From: Nakamurella flava
GTDB lineage: Bacteria > Actinomycetota > Actinomycetes > Mycobacteriales > Nakamurellaceae
Length of the DNA stretch: 64,000 bases
Direction of reading: 5' to 3'
NCBI RefSeq assembly: GCF_005298075.1
Contig: NZ_SZZH01000003.1
Span: 744,001-808,000, forward strand
How positions within the stretch are numbered: position 1 is the first letter of the stretch; each line of letters opens with the position of its first letter. Below the pieces are notes generated by a model. That model was not told the DNA's origin, did no database searches, and saw nothing but the letters and a program-made list of their open reading frames with translations. Shown here piece after piece: positions 51,466-60,388 of this stretch. Both the position numbers and the translations under genes were made by a program.

Positions 51466-53670
51466 ATGACCTCGACATTCCCGGGATCCCCCCTGCCGTC
51501 GTCCCGTCGACGGCTACGCAAAGTGACGCAGGCCGTGTTGATCCCCCTTCTGGTGACGGCCGTCGTCGCCGGTTCGCTGACCGTGGTCGATCGGTGGGTC
51601 GCGGGCCAGGACACCGTGTCGGCGGGCGCGACGACGACGTTGACGGAGGTCGGCAGCCCGTTCGCGGCCCGTGCCCTGCTGCCGTTCGGCGGATCGCGTC
51701 TGGACTCGGGGGCGACCGGAGAGCAGTGGTCCTCGGCTGCGGTGGCCGACGTCAACGGATCCGGCACTCCGGAGGTCATCGTCGGCGGCGGGGTGAGCAG
51801 CAGCCTGCAGGTGTTCGGTCTGGACGGGTCGAGCCAGGCCCTGGTCGACGTGGGCGGTGTGAACGCTGGCGCCCGGTCGGGCGGGGTGCAGCCCAGCCCG
51901 GTCATCGCGGACGTCAACGGCGACGGGGTGTCCGACGTCGTGACCGGATCGACGGCCAACGTGCTGGCGGCCTACTCGTTCCGGGGCAACGACACCCGCC
52001 GGCTGTGGAGCCGTCAGGACCCGCCCATCGTGGCGAACGGTCCGACCGGGTTCCTGGCCACGCCCGCGCTGGGCTACCTGCAGGGTGATCAGCCGTCGGT
52101 GGTCACGGCGAGCTGGGGGCAGGCGCTCGGTGCCAACAACGCCCGGACCGGCGCCGGACTGTCCGGGTGGCCGAAATGGCTGAAGGACTCCATCTGGTCG
52201 TCCCCGGCCATCGGCGACATCGACGGCGACGGCGCGGTCGACGTCGTGGTCGGCGGCGACTGTGCCGGCAACGACATCGGCACCCAGCCCTGCGGCAACG
52301 TCGGCGGCGGGTACGTCTGGGCGTTCAACCGGGACGGCACCCCCAAGTGGAACTGGTTCCTGCGGGGGCAGGTCATCTGGTCCTCACCCGCGCTGGGCGA
52401 CCTGAACGGCGACGGGGCGTTGGACGTCGTGGTCGGCACCGGCGGCTACTGGGGCGAGCCGGCCGGCCGGGTCATCACCGCACTGAACGGCCGCAACGGC
52501 AACGTGCTGTGGCAGACCGCCACCCCGGCCCGCGTCGTCGGTTCCCCCTCGCTGGCCGACGTGACGGGGGACGGTCGGCCCGACGTGTTCGTCGTCTCCT
52601 ACGGCGGCTGGATGCTGTCCTACGACGGTGCGACGGGCGCCGAACGGTGGCGCAGGTGCATCACCGACGGGGGCAACTGCGGCAACCCGGCCATCGGCAC
52701 GAAGACCGGCGTCGCGCTGGCCGACATCGACAACGACGGCCGCATCGAGGCGGTCACCCACGGCGAACAGCAGCTGACGGTCGTCGACGCCGCCAGCGGG
52801 GATCTGGAGGCCAAGCGGGGGTCGTCGTGGGGCGGGACCGTCTACGCCCCGGCCAACACGCCGACGATCGCCCAGGTCAACGGGCAGACCTACATCTTCC
52901 AGCCGCTGTTCGGCCGCAAGAACGGTCAGGATCTGCTGGTCGTCGAGGCTTGGCGCACCGGAAAGCCGCTGGGTGCGGCACCGTGGCCGACCGCCCGGGG
53001 CGACCAGCAGCGGACGGGCCGGATCGCCACGGCGACACCCGACCGGAGCGCGACCGAGGCGTTCGTCAGCCGGGTCTACCGGGACTTCCTGAGCCGGTCG
53101 CCCAGCGGGTCCGAGCTGAGCGCGTGGAGCGACCGGGTCCAGCGGGGGCAGGTGTCGCGCTACGAACTGGCGACCACGCTGTCCCAGTCCCCGGAATGGA
53201 TCTCCACCGTGATCACCCGGTTCTACCGGGACACCCTGCGCCGGGAACCGGACGCCTCCGGGCTGGCCGGCTGGGTGCGCGCCGCGCAGTCGGGCATGCC
53301 GGTCGCCCAGATCGCGGCGGCGTTCTACGCCTCACCCGAGTACTTCCAGAACGTCGGGCGGTCCGACAACCAGACCTGGGTCCGTGATCTCTACCGCAAG
53401 CTCCTGCTGCGGGAACCGGACCAGGGGGGCGTGGACGGCTGGGTCCGGGCGCTGCAGGCGGGCATGGGCCGCGACACCCTTGCGTTCGGTTTCTACCAGG
53501 CCCAGGAGACGGTGCAGGTGCGGATCGACCGCCTCTATCGCACCCTGCTCGGCCGGCCGGCCGACGACGGGGCGATCCGTTCGTGGTCCGGGTTCGTACG
53601 GGACAACGGCGACCTGTCGCTGGCCGCCGCGCTGGCGGCGTCGAACGAGTACTACCAGCGGCGGTCGTGA
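51466..53670 (+). CDS. Secreted FG-GAP/VCBS beta-propeller protein with DUF4214 repeats
   Basis: A 734-residue protein. A basic start and one hydrophobic helix (~19-45) act as signal or membrane anchor. Residues ~80-500 contain FG-GAP/VCBS calcium-binding-like repeats (VADVNGSGTPEVIVGGG, IADVNGDGVSDVVTG, IGDIDGDGAVDVVVGGD, LGDLNGDGALDVVVGTG, LADVTGDGRPDVFVVSYGG), the pattern of an integrin-like propeller. Residues ~526-732 are DUF4214 units (FVSRVYRDFLSRSPSGSEL, RFYRDTLRREPDASGLAGWV, LYRKLLLREPDQGGVDGWV, LYRTLLGRPADDGAI). It is probably a surface protein. The same DUF4214 module occurs in the methyltransferase at 58114-59100. A strong terminator follows. Confidence 0.9.
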   Translation: MTSTFPGSPLPSSRRRLRKVTQAVLIPLLVTAVVAGSLTVVDRWVAGQDTVSAGATTTLTEVGSPFAARALLPFGGSRLDSGATGEQWSSAAVADVNGSGTPEVIVGGGVSSSLQVFGLDGSSQALVDVGGVNAGARSGGVQPSPVIADVNGDGVSDVVTGSTANVLAAYSFRGNDTRRLWSRQDPPIVANGPTGFLATPALGYLQGDQPSVVTASWGQALGANNARTGAGLSGWPKWLKDSIWSSPAIGDIDGDGAVDVVVGGDCAGNDIGTQPCGNVGGGYVWAFNRDGTPKWNWFLRGQVIWSSPALGDLNGDGALDVVVGTGGYWGEPAGRVITALNGRNGNVLWQTATPARVVGSPSLADVTGDGRPDVFVVSYGGWMLSYDGATGAERWRRCITDGGNCGNPAIGTKTGVALADIDNDGRIEAVTHGEQQLTVVDAASGDLEAKRGSSWGGTVYAPANTPTIAQVNGQTYIFQPLFGRKNGQDLLVVEAWRTGKPLGAAPWPTARGDQQRTGRIATATPDRSATEAFVSRVYRDFLSRSPSGSELSAWSDRVQRGQVSRYELATTLSQSPEWISTVITRFYRDTLRREPDASGLAGWVRAAQSGMPVAQIAAAFYASPEYFQNVGRSDNQTWVRDLYRKLLLREPDQGGVDGWVRALQAGMGRDTLAFGFYQAQETVQVRIDRLYRTLLGRPADDGAIRSWSGFVRDNGDLSLAAALAASNEYYQRRS

Positions 53671-53700
53671 CCCGGCGCTGACCTCGGTCCGGCAACGAGG

Positions 53701-53729
53701 CGGCCCCGGAACCGTCGGTTCCGGGGCCG
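53701..53729. terminator. Perfect 13-bp hairpin between convergent genes
   Basis: CGGCCCCGGAACC at 53701-53713 is followed by GTC and its exact complement at 53717-53729. The stem lies 30 bp after the FG-GAP gene stop and 15 bp from the end of the convergent GT2 gene. It should terminate transcripts from both sides, although it lacks a U-tract. Confidence 0.85.
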
Positions 53730-53744
53730 TGATCATGAACGGGT

Positions 53745-54836
53745 CTAGCGCCGGGCGGGTTCCCGGTCGGAATCGGCCGACAGGTGCTCGTGGGCGTGTG
53801 CGGCCTGCGGGGTCGGCAGCACCTGCGTCCGGCCGCCGGCGGTGACCGACGTGCGGGCCGGGGCCGAGTAGCCGAGGTAGACGAGTCGGGCCGACTCGCG
53901 TCGGCTGCGGGTGATGCCGTCGAGGATGAACCCGATGGTCACGATGAGCACGGCGATGACGACCATCGACGCGGCCAGGAAGGCGGTCGGGAAGCGGGGG
54001 ACCAGGCCCGTCTCGGCGTACTCGACCAGCAGGGGGATCGAGAGGAGCAGGGCGATCACGGCGACGATCAACCCGAGCAGGCCGTGGAAGGCCAGCGGCC
54101 GCTCGTGCCGGATCAGCTGGAAGATCAGCGACAGGATCTTGTAACCGTCCCGGTAGGTGTTGAGCTTGCTCTCGCTGCCCTCGGGGCGGTCCTTGAAGTC
54201 GACCTCGAACTCGGTCTGCGGCACGCGCAGGCTCATCGAGTGGACGGTCAGCTCGGTCTCGATCTCGAACTCACGGGAGACCGCCGGGAACGACTTGACG
54301 AAGCGACGGGAGAAGATCCGGTACCCGCTGAGCATGTCGGTGACCGGGGTGCCGAACACCTTCGTGACCAGCTTGTTGAACATCTTGTTGCCGGCCGAGT
54401 GACCCGGCCGGTAGGCCGACTCGGTGGTCTGCTTGCGCACCCCGAGCACGTGGTCGTACGGACCGGACAGCAGCGTCTCGATCATCCGCGGAGCGGCCGA
54501 CGCGTCGTAGGTGTCGTCCCCGTCGATGAGCAGGTAGACGTCGGCCTCGATGTCGGCGAAGGCGCGGCGCACCACGTTGCCCTTGCCCTTGACCTCCTCG
54601 CGCCGCACGATGGCCCCGGCCTGCAGGGCGACCTCGACGGTGCGGTCGGTGCTCCGGTTGTCGTAGACGTAGATGTCCATGCCGGGGACGGCGGCGCGCA
54701 GATCGCGGACCACCTGCCCGACGGCGGCCTCCTCGTTGTGACACGGCACGATCGCGGCGATGCGCAGATCGCCGAACCGTGCGGTGTTCGACGAGGACGA
54801 AGCGGGTGTCACGGGGGCGGGATCGAGGCCGGTCAC
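53745..54836 (-). CDS. GtrB/DPM1-like glycosyltransferase family 2
   Basis: About 363 residues. The GT2 domain (~20-240) has IAAIVPCHNEEAAVGQVV, YVYDNRSTDRTVEVA, VKGKGNVVRRAF and LLIDGDDTYDASAAP (DGDDTY metal site). The C-terminal part has two membrane helices (~250-272 and ~288-312). This is the layout of GtrB and dolichyl-phosphate-sugar synthases, which charge polyprenyl phosphate with a hexose on the inner face. A GtrA-type flippase is encoded at 32997-33551. The GTG at 54836 starts just after the upstream esterase stop; an earlier ATG at 54899 would overlap it. Confidence 0.9.
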   Translation of the reverse strand: MTGLDPAPVTPASSSSNTARFGDLRIAAIVPCHNEEAAVGQVVRDLRAAVPGMDIYVYDNRSTDRTVEVALQAGAIVRREEVKGKGNVVRRAFADIEADVYLLIDGDDTYDASAAPRMIETLLSGPYDHVLGVRKQTTESAYRPGHSAGNKMFNKLVTKVFGTPVTDMLSGYRIFSRRFVKSFPAVSREFEIETELTVHSMSLRVPQTEFEVDFKDRPEGSESKLNTYRDGYKILSLIFQLIRHERPLAFHGLLGLIVAVIALLLSIPLLVEYAETGLVPRFPTAFLAASMVVIAVLIVTIGFILDGITRSRRESARLVYLGYSAPARTSVTAGGRTQVLPTPQAAHAHEHLSADSDREPARR

Positions 54837-54859
54837 GACCGGCGACGCTACCAGCCGGG

Positions 54860-56158
54860 TCAGCTCGCGGCAGTGATGCCGAGCCGTCCGTAGAGCCACG
54901 GCAACACGTGAGCCAGGCCGCCGGTGACGGTGTCCCAGGCGTGACCCGTCCCCGGGTTGGTGTACAGCTGGACGTTCATCCCCGCCTTCTGCGCCGCGGC
55001 CAGCAACTGCGGCTGCACCGGCCCGAAGATCGGGTCCTCGCTACCGGCGACGAACCAGCCCGCGACGTTCGGATACTGCTTCGACGCCATCAGGTCGAGC
55101 GGGTTGACGGCTTTGTACTTCGCCGCGTCTCCGCCGAACGCCGTATTGATGGTGTCCTGCATGGACCCGCCGGTGGAGGGGTTGAGCTCCCCGGCGAACG
55201 CGAGGAACGTCGGGTAGATGTCGGGATGGTTGGTGGCCATCTGCAGCGAACAGGTCGCGCCGGCCGAGAAGCCGCCGATCGCCCAGTGCTGGTGGTCGGT
55301 CTGGGCGAGCAGCTGCGCGTTGATCGCGGCCGGCACGTCCACCGACAGGTAGGTGTCGACGTTGCCGAGCGACGAGTTGAAGCAACCCGGGTTGGCGGTG
55401 GCGTCGCCCAGGATGTCCGGGACGACGACGATCGGCGCGATGCCCTTGTTCTTGGCGGCCATCGGGTCCATGACCTGCTGCAGCCGGTCCCCGAGGAACC
55501 AGTCCCCGGGGCTGCCGGGTTGACCGGCCAGCAGCACCAGCACCGGGAGCCGCTGTGGATTGGTGGCTTCGTAGGCCGGCGGGTAGTAGACCTGCGCCTC
55601 GCGGGCCTTGAAGCCGGACACCGTGCCGGGGATGGTCATGGGGCTGACCCGCCCGTTGGCGGAGATGTTGCCCTCCGGGGTCCAGACGCTCTCCAGCGGT
55701 CCGGCGGGCAACTCGCCGACGGTCGTCGGCACCGGCGGCGGTCCGTCGATCAGGTATTCGCTCTGCGCGCCGAGCACGTCGCCCAGGGTCGGGTACTGCA
55801 CGTAGGTGCGGTTGATCTGGTTGGCCGCGGCCGCGATGACCAGCACGGCGGCGAGCAGGGTGACCAGTGGTTGCCACCAGGTCACCCGCACGCAGCGGCC
55901 GATGCCGATGACGATCGCGGCGACGATCACGCCCAGCCAGACGTAGTCGGAGGTGTTCTCCAGCTTCTGGCCGATGACGGCCTCGGCGAACAGGGTGCCC
56001 AGGGCCCAGGCGACCACGGCGGAGACCACCACGGCGACCGGGACGAACCAGATCCACCACCAGCGTTCGCGGCGGGCCAGCAGGAACGCCGCCCCGACGA
56101 CGCCCAGCACCAGCAGCAGCGTGGGCAGCCAGCCGTCCTGCAAGGACACCCCGGTCAT
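54860..56158 (-). CDS. Membrane-anchored esterase (antigen 85/esterase D fold)
   Basis: A 432-residue protein. Four hydrophobic helices (~10-115) are followed by an external alpha/beta hydrolase of the esterase PHB/antigen-85 type. GGFSAGATCS carries the nucleophile Ser (~296), AGSEDPIFG the likely Asp and NPGTGHAWDTV the catalytic His; VLVLLAGQPGSPGDWFLGDR precedes the oxyanion region. Homologues with this membrane-plus-esterase layout are uncharacterised; the enzyme may add or remove acyl groups on surface glycans. GGGGGAC precedes the ATG. It lies between the GT2 and GT-C-like genes on the same strand. Confidence 0.87.
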   Translation of the reverse strand: MTGVSLQDGWLPTLLLVLGVVGAAFLLARRERWWWIWFVPVAVVVSAVVAWALGTLFAEAVIGQKLENTSDYVWLGVIVAAIVIGIGRCVRVTWWQPLVTLLAAVLVIAAAANQINRTYVQYPTLGDVLGAQSEYLIDGPPPVPTTVGELPAGPLESVWTPEGNISANGRVSPMTIPGTVSGFKAREAQVYYPPAYEATNPQRLPVLVLLAGQPGSPGDWFLGDRLQQVMDPMAAKNKGIAPIVVVPDILGDATANPGCFNSSLGNVDTYLSVDVPAAINAQLLAQTDHQHWAIGGFSAGATCSLQMATNHPDIYPTFLAFAGELNPSTGGSMQDTINTAFGGDAAKYKAVNPLDLMASKQYPNVAGWFVAGSEDPIFGPVQPQLLAAAQKAGMNVQLYTNPGTGHAWDTVTGGLAHVLPWLYGRLGITAAS

Positions 56159-56245
56159 CCGTCCCCCGTCACGTCTTCCGAACTCCGTTGTTCCGGGCCA
56201 CGCCCGTCGGGCGGTCCGGGTCCGCACCCGAGGGTGCGGCCGCGC

Positions 56246-57856
56246 TCACCGCCCGCCGGTGTACTCCAGCACGCGGCAGGTCTTCTGCTGGGGCGACCCC
56301 AACTGCGGGGTCGGTCCCGGAACCGGGCAGGTCTGCCCGGTGAACTGCCAGCCCGGCTCGGTCCAGTAGTCCAGGTAGGTGGTGCAGAAGCTGTCGGTCT
56401 CGTTCACACACATCGCCCGGGGAGGAGTACCGGAGGCCAGGTCGGCCTGGAACCGCTCCTTGTAGGCATCCGGGTCGCCCCCACTCTTGAAGCCGGTGAC
56501 GAAGTGCGACTCCCGGCCGTCCTCCAGGGTCTCCCACAACAGCGGCCACATGTCCCAGTAGTAGCCGGACAGGAAGCTGATGTCGTTCGATCGGGCGAAG
56601 TCGCCGGCGGCCCGGATGTCCTGCAGGACGACCGAGTCGCTGGGCGGCGTCAGCGGGCCGACGAGTGAAGCGGCCGCGGCCACCACCGCCCCGACCGCGA
56701 CGACGGGCTGCCGGACCGCGGCGGCGACCGGGACGCGAGCGGTCAGCAGCGCCCCGGCGATCGGGGCGGCCAGGAACAGCACGACGGCGATGAGGACCGG
56801 GAAGAAGTACCGCACCGGGTAGCCGTTCAGCGACACCCACGGATTGCCGGCGAAGACGGTGAAGTAGCCCAGGGAGAACAGCACCACGAGGGCGAACCGG
56901 GGGAGCAGCGCCGCCCGGCGCTCGGCCGGCAGCAGCAGGGCGGCCAGGGCGGCGACGGCGCCCAGCACCATGAGCCGGCTCGGGGACAGCGCCCCGGTGA
57001 CGGACCCGACGGCCTGCGGGAACTCGGCGACGAACTGGCCGCGGCTGAAGGAGAAGTAGTCCTGCGGGGCGTCCGGGATGGGGCCGGCGTTGCCGCCGAG
57101 TCGGCTGGAGAGGAACTGCCACACGGCGAACCAGGCCACCCACATGACGCCGAAGGCCGGCCACCGCAGCCACTGGCGCCGACGGAACATCTCGATGATC
57201 GCGAGGAACGCGGCGACGGTCAGCACCGACGGATTGAGGCCCATCGCCACCCCGGCGCACGCCGCGGCCAGCGCCCACGCCCACCAGACCGATCGCTTCC
57301 ACAGCAGGAACGCGCCCAGGGTCAGCAGCCAGGACATCGAGTACGGCTGGCTCTCCAACGAGATGATGTGCAGCTTCGACGGCACGATGATCACGTTCGC
57401 GGTGGCGGCCGTCAGGACCCACAGCACGTACACCGCGGGCCAGCGGAACTCACCGGTGAGCGCCCGGACGCCCATGACCGCGATGACCAGCAGCATCCCG
57501 TAGAAGCACAGCGAGTTGATCAGCAGACAGACGAACAGGTTGACCGCGGGATCGGAGAAGGGACTGGCCAGGAACGAGACCACCGCGGCGAACCGGTTCT
57601 GGCCCCAGTAGAAGAGGTCGACGTTCTGGATCGACATGATCGACTGCTGGACGCCGTCGGCCTGCAGGTAGGGCGCGGTGTAGCGGAAGATCGTCACCAC
57701 GGCCAGGACGACGAGCGTGAGGGCGAAGACGACAGCGCCCCCGATGCGGCTCGCGCCGCCCCGGCGGGCGGGGGCCGGCTCCGCGGGGACGGTGCTGGTC
57801 GTCCCCTCCGCCGTCGAGGGGTCACCCGGTGCTGCGGAGTACGGTCTCGCGGTCAC
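56246..57856 (-). CDS. Multi-spanning membrane protein, GT-C glycosyltransferase-like
   Basis: A ~536-residue integral membrane protein with about ten to twelve helices: after a polar Thr/Pro-rich start, IGGAVVFALTLVVLAVVTIF, VNLFVCLLINSLCFYGMLLV, WALAAACAGVAMG and others. A C-terminal extracytoplasmic segment of ~110 residues contains three cysteines (AMCVNETDSFC, QTCPVPG). The pattern resembles GT-C fold transferases or DUF6056-type proteins that use polyprenyl-phosphate sugars on the outside, but the signature acidic loop is not clear to me. The GTG start at 57856 follows AAAGGGAAG. With GtrB-like and GtrA genes it could complete a lipid-linked sugar transfer system. Confidence 0.65.
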   Translation of the reverse strand: MTARPYSAAPGDPSTAEGTTSTVPAEPAPARRGGASRIGGAVVFALTLVVLAVVTIFRYTAPYLQADGVQQSIMSIQNVDLFYWGQNRFAAVVSFLASPFSDPAVNLFVCLLINSLCFYGMLLVIAVMGVRALTGEFRWPAVYVLWVLTAATANVIIVPSKLHIISLESQPYSMSWLLTLGAFLLWKRSVWWAWALAAACAGVAMGLNPSVLTVAAFLAIIEMFRRRQWLRWPAFGVMWVAWFAVWQFLSSRLGGNAGPIPDAPQDYFSFSRGQFVAEFPQAVGSVTGALSPSRLMVLGAVAALAALLLPAERRAALLPRFALVVLFSLGYFTVFAGNPWVSLNGYPVRYFFPVLIAVVLFLAAPIAGALLTARVPVAAAVRQPVVAVGAVVAAAASLVGPLTPPSDSVVLQDIRAAGDFARSNDISFLSGYYWDMWPLLWETLEDGRESHFVTGFKSGGDPDAYKERFQADLASGTPPRAMCVNETDSFCTTYLDYWTEPGWQFTGQTCPVPGPTPQLGSPQQKTCRVLEYTGGR

Positions 57857-58113
57857 TACTTCCCTTTCGCCGTGGCCGTGCCGCCACCCGGACGTGGTCG
57901 AGAGTCCTCCCACCAGGTGCGACGGCTTCGCTACTGTAGCGAGGCTCGTCCCCCGATCCGGGAGCGTCGGAGCGGGTCGGACGGCCGACCGTCGGCAACG
58001 GACTTGCCCGGTACGGCGGCCGTCGCATCCACGCGACGTCCGTGGACGCGCGACGCTCACGAGCGTTGCTCAGCCGTCTCCAAGCCCCGTGGCCGGGGCG
58101 GGCGGGGCAGCGG

Positions 58114-59100
58114 TCAGCGGCGGAACCGGCCGAGACCGGACTCGACCCGTCGCCGCATCCTGCTGAGCGCGCCCGGCGTCGGCCGGCAGAGGTAGGCGAG
58201 CAGGTAGGAGCGCTCGATGTCGTCGTACAGACCGGCGTTGGTGCTGATCTCGTCCGCGTCGAAGACCCCCGTCGTGGCCGACTCGGGCAGCCAGGCGATG
58301 CCCTGGGCCCGGACGACGGACAGGCCGTGCCGATCGAAGAGCGCCACCATCTGCGGGTGCGTGTACTCGATCTTGTGGTCGGGGTTGATGAACTCCGCGT
58401 CCTGATCGGCCAGTTCGACGGCCGTCAGGGCCCGGTTGGGGGTGTCCAACGCGAGCAGGCCGGTGGGCTTGAGCACCCGACGGACCTCGGCGAGCACCTG
58501 CTCACCCTCGTGCGGGTGAATGTGCTCGAACGTCTGGCTGGAGTTGACCAGGTCGACCGACGCATCCGGGATGGCCGACAGGTCGGTCATCGAGGCGTGC
58601 ACGTACCGCACCGGCCCGAGCTCGGTGTCGACGTGGTCGGGCCAGCGTTCGCTGCGGAACTCCTCGTGCCGCTCGTCCGGCGGGAGATCGATGATGGTCA
58701 GGCTGTCGAAGTCGTACGGGTAGCCCATCTCGATGAGCGCCCCGCGGGGGCTGCTGGTCGAAGCCCCGCCCAGGTCGACGATCGTCCCCGCCCGGGGCAG
58801 GCTCCGGGTCCAGGCCAGTCGGGCCGCGTGCAGCGCCGCCAGCGGGGACTGCCGGCGGGACCGGAACTCCGAGGAGTCCCGGATCTCCCAGACGATGTCC
58901 CGCCGGGTCGCCCCGGCGGCCAGCCGCTTGCGGAAATGCGCGAGCCCGCCGGCGTCCGGGGCCCGGTCGAGCAGGACGCGGTAGGCCACGGTCAGGAAGA
59001 CGTCCTCGGGCAGCTGCTCGGGGTCGCCGGCGTCGACGGCCGCCGTCACCGCGTCGTCAGCGGACAGGAGTGCCTCGCGCGACTGCACCGGGATCGACAT
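58114..59100 (-). CDS. DUF4214-methyltransferase fusion
   Basis: A 328-residue cytoplasmic protein. Residues ~31-82 are a DUF4214-like unit (VFLTVAYRVLLDRAPDAGGL and AHFRKRLAAGATRRDI), as in the secreted protein at 51466. Residues ~105-290 are a SAM-dependent methyltransferase: IVDLGGASTSS (motif I, variant), SQTFEHIHPHEGEQVLAEV and VLKPTGLLALDTPNR. It lies 83 bp upstream-side of Wzt on the same strand, where E. coli O8/O9a loci carry the chain-terminating methyltransferase WbdD. A capping or sugar-methylation role is inferred. There is no kinase domain as in WbdD. Confidence 0.82.
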   Translation of the reverse strand: MSIPVQSREALLSADDAVTAAVDAGDPEQLPEDVFLTVAYRVLLDRAPDAGGLAHFRKRLAAGATRRDIVWEIRDSSEFRSRRQSPLAALHAARLAWTRSLPRAGTIVDLGGASTSSPRGALIEMGYPYDFDSLTIIDLPPDERHEEFRSERWPDHVDTELGPVRYVHASMTDLSAIPDASVDLVNSSQTFEHIHPHEGEQVLAEVRRVLKPTGLLALDTPNRALTAVELADQDAEFINPDHKIEYTHPQMVALFDRHGLSVVRAQGIAWLPESATTGVFDADEISTNAGLYDDIERSYLLAYLCRPTPGALSRMRRRVESGLGRFRR

Positions 59101-59182
59101 GCTCGAAGGCTAGGTCGACGGTGGAAGCGGCCCAATGCCTCGGACCGGTCTCCACCCGAAGTGGCACCGGCCGTCACCCCGA

Positions 59183-60385
59183 TCAGGACGACAGCAACTC
59201 CGTGTCGATGTTGAGGAACCCGACACCTCGGCCGGAGGCGTGAACGGTGAGCGATGCCGCGCCCGGCAACCGGTGCAGTTCGACCCCGCCGTCGCGGGCG
59301 AAGGCCGCGTGCACGGTGTACTGACCCTCGCCGAGCCACACCTGCGGCAGCCGGAACGTGTGCCGGGACGGCCCGGACAGCGGCGGCAGTCGTCGCCCCA
59401 TCAGCTTGGTGTTGGTGCCGTAGACGACCTGGCCGAGGGGGCTGTCGATACCGATGCCCAGCACCGGGTCCTCGACCCGGCCGTCGACGTCGACGTCGAC
59501 GTCGATGACCAGCGGATCGCCCGGTTCGATGACGCTGATCCGTCGCCCGTCGTCGCCGCTGACGGTGACACCGACGATCCGGGCGGCACTCGGCGGCTCG
59601 CTGTCGCCGACGGCCTCCCGCTGCTTTTCCATGTCCTCCTGGCGCATGACCTCGAAGTCGGCGCGCAGATGCCGGAGGGCGTCGACCGGTGGGCCGTCGA
59701 CCTGGATGCGGCCGTTTTCGAGCACCACGGCCCGGTCGCAGATGTCGGCCACGGTGTCCAGGGCGTGGGTGACCAGGACGATGGTGCGTCCCTCGGCCTG
59801 GAACCGGCGAATCCGGTCCATGCACTTGCGCTGGAACGGTTCGTCGCCGACGGCCAACACCTCGTCGACCAGCAGCACGTCCGGGTCGACGTGCACCGAG
59901 ACGGCGAACGCGAGCCGGACGTACATGCCGGACGAGTAGAACTTCACCTGGGTGTCGATGAACGGCTCGATGCCGGAGAACGCGACGATCGCGTCGAAGA
60001 ACTGGGCGGTCTGCTTCCGCGACAGCCCGAGGATGGCGGCGTTGAGGAAGACGTTCTCCCGGCCGGTGAGGTCGGGGTGGAAACCGGCGCCGAGTTCCAG
60101 CAGGGCGGCCAGCCGCCCGCGGTGCTCGACGGTGCCGCTGGTCGGCTGGAGGATCCCGCCGATCAGCTTGAGCAGAGTCGACTTGCCCGACCCGTTCGGG
60201 CCGATGAGCCCGACGGTGGTGCCGCCGTGGATGTCGAGGTCGATGTCCCGCAGGGCCCAGAAGTCGTCCTTGTGCTGGTTCGACCGGCCGAAGTTGACCA
60301 GCCGCTCCTTCAGCGACTTCTCCTTGCGGATGACGAAACGCTTGCTGGCGTCGCGGACGCGGATCACGCTCACCGAGTCGGTCAT
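59183..60385 (-). CDS. wzt: Polysaccharide ABC exporter ATPase (Wzt-like, with glycan-binding tail)
   Basis: A 400-residue ATPase. The ABC domain (~1-245) has LIGPNGSGKSTLLKLIGG (Walker A), PTSGTVEHRGRLAALLELGA, FHPDLTGRENVFLNAAILG, YSSGMYVRLAFAVS (signature variant of this family) and DVLLVDEVLAVGDE (Walker B). Residues ~270-395 form a beta-sandwich-type tail (VYGTNTKLMGRRLPPLSG, YTVHAAFARDGG) like Wzt-C, which in E. coli O8/O9a recognises the modified end of the finished glycan. The permease gene is 3 bp upstream. It energises export of a lipid-linked polysaccharide. Confidence 0.92.
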   Translation of the reverse strand: MTDSVSVIRVRDASKRFVIRKEKSLKERLVNFGRSNQHKDDFWALRDIDLDIHGGTTVGLIGPNGSGKSTLLKLIGGILQPTSGTVEHRGRLAALLELGAGFHPDLTGRENVFLNAAILGLSRKQTAQFFDAIVAFSGIEPFIDTQVKFYSSGMYVRLAFAVSVHVDPDVLLVDEVLAVGDEPFQRKCMDRIRRFQAEGRTIVLVTHALDTVADICDRAVVLENGRIQVDGPPVDALRHLRADFEVMRQEDMEKQREAVGDSEPPSAARIVGVTVSGDDGRRISVIEPGDPLVIDVDVDVDGRVEDPVLGIGIDSPLGQVVYGTNTKLMGRRLPPLSGPSRHTFRLPQVWLGEGQYTVHAAFARDGGVELHRLPGAASLTVHASGRGVGFLNIDTELLSS

Positions 60386-60388
60386 GGT

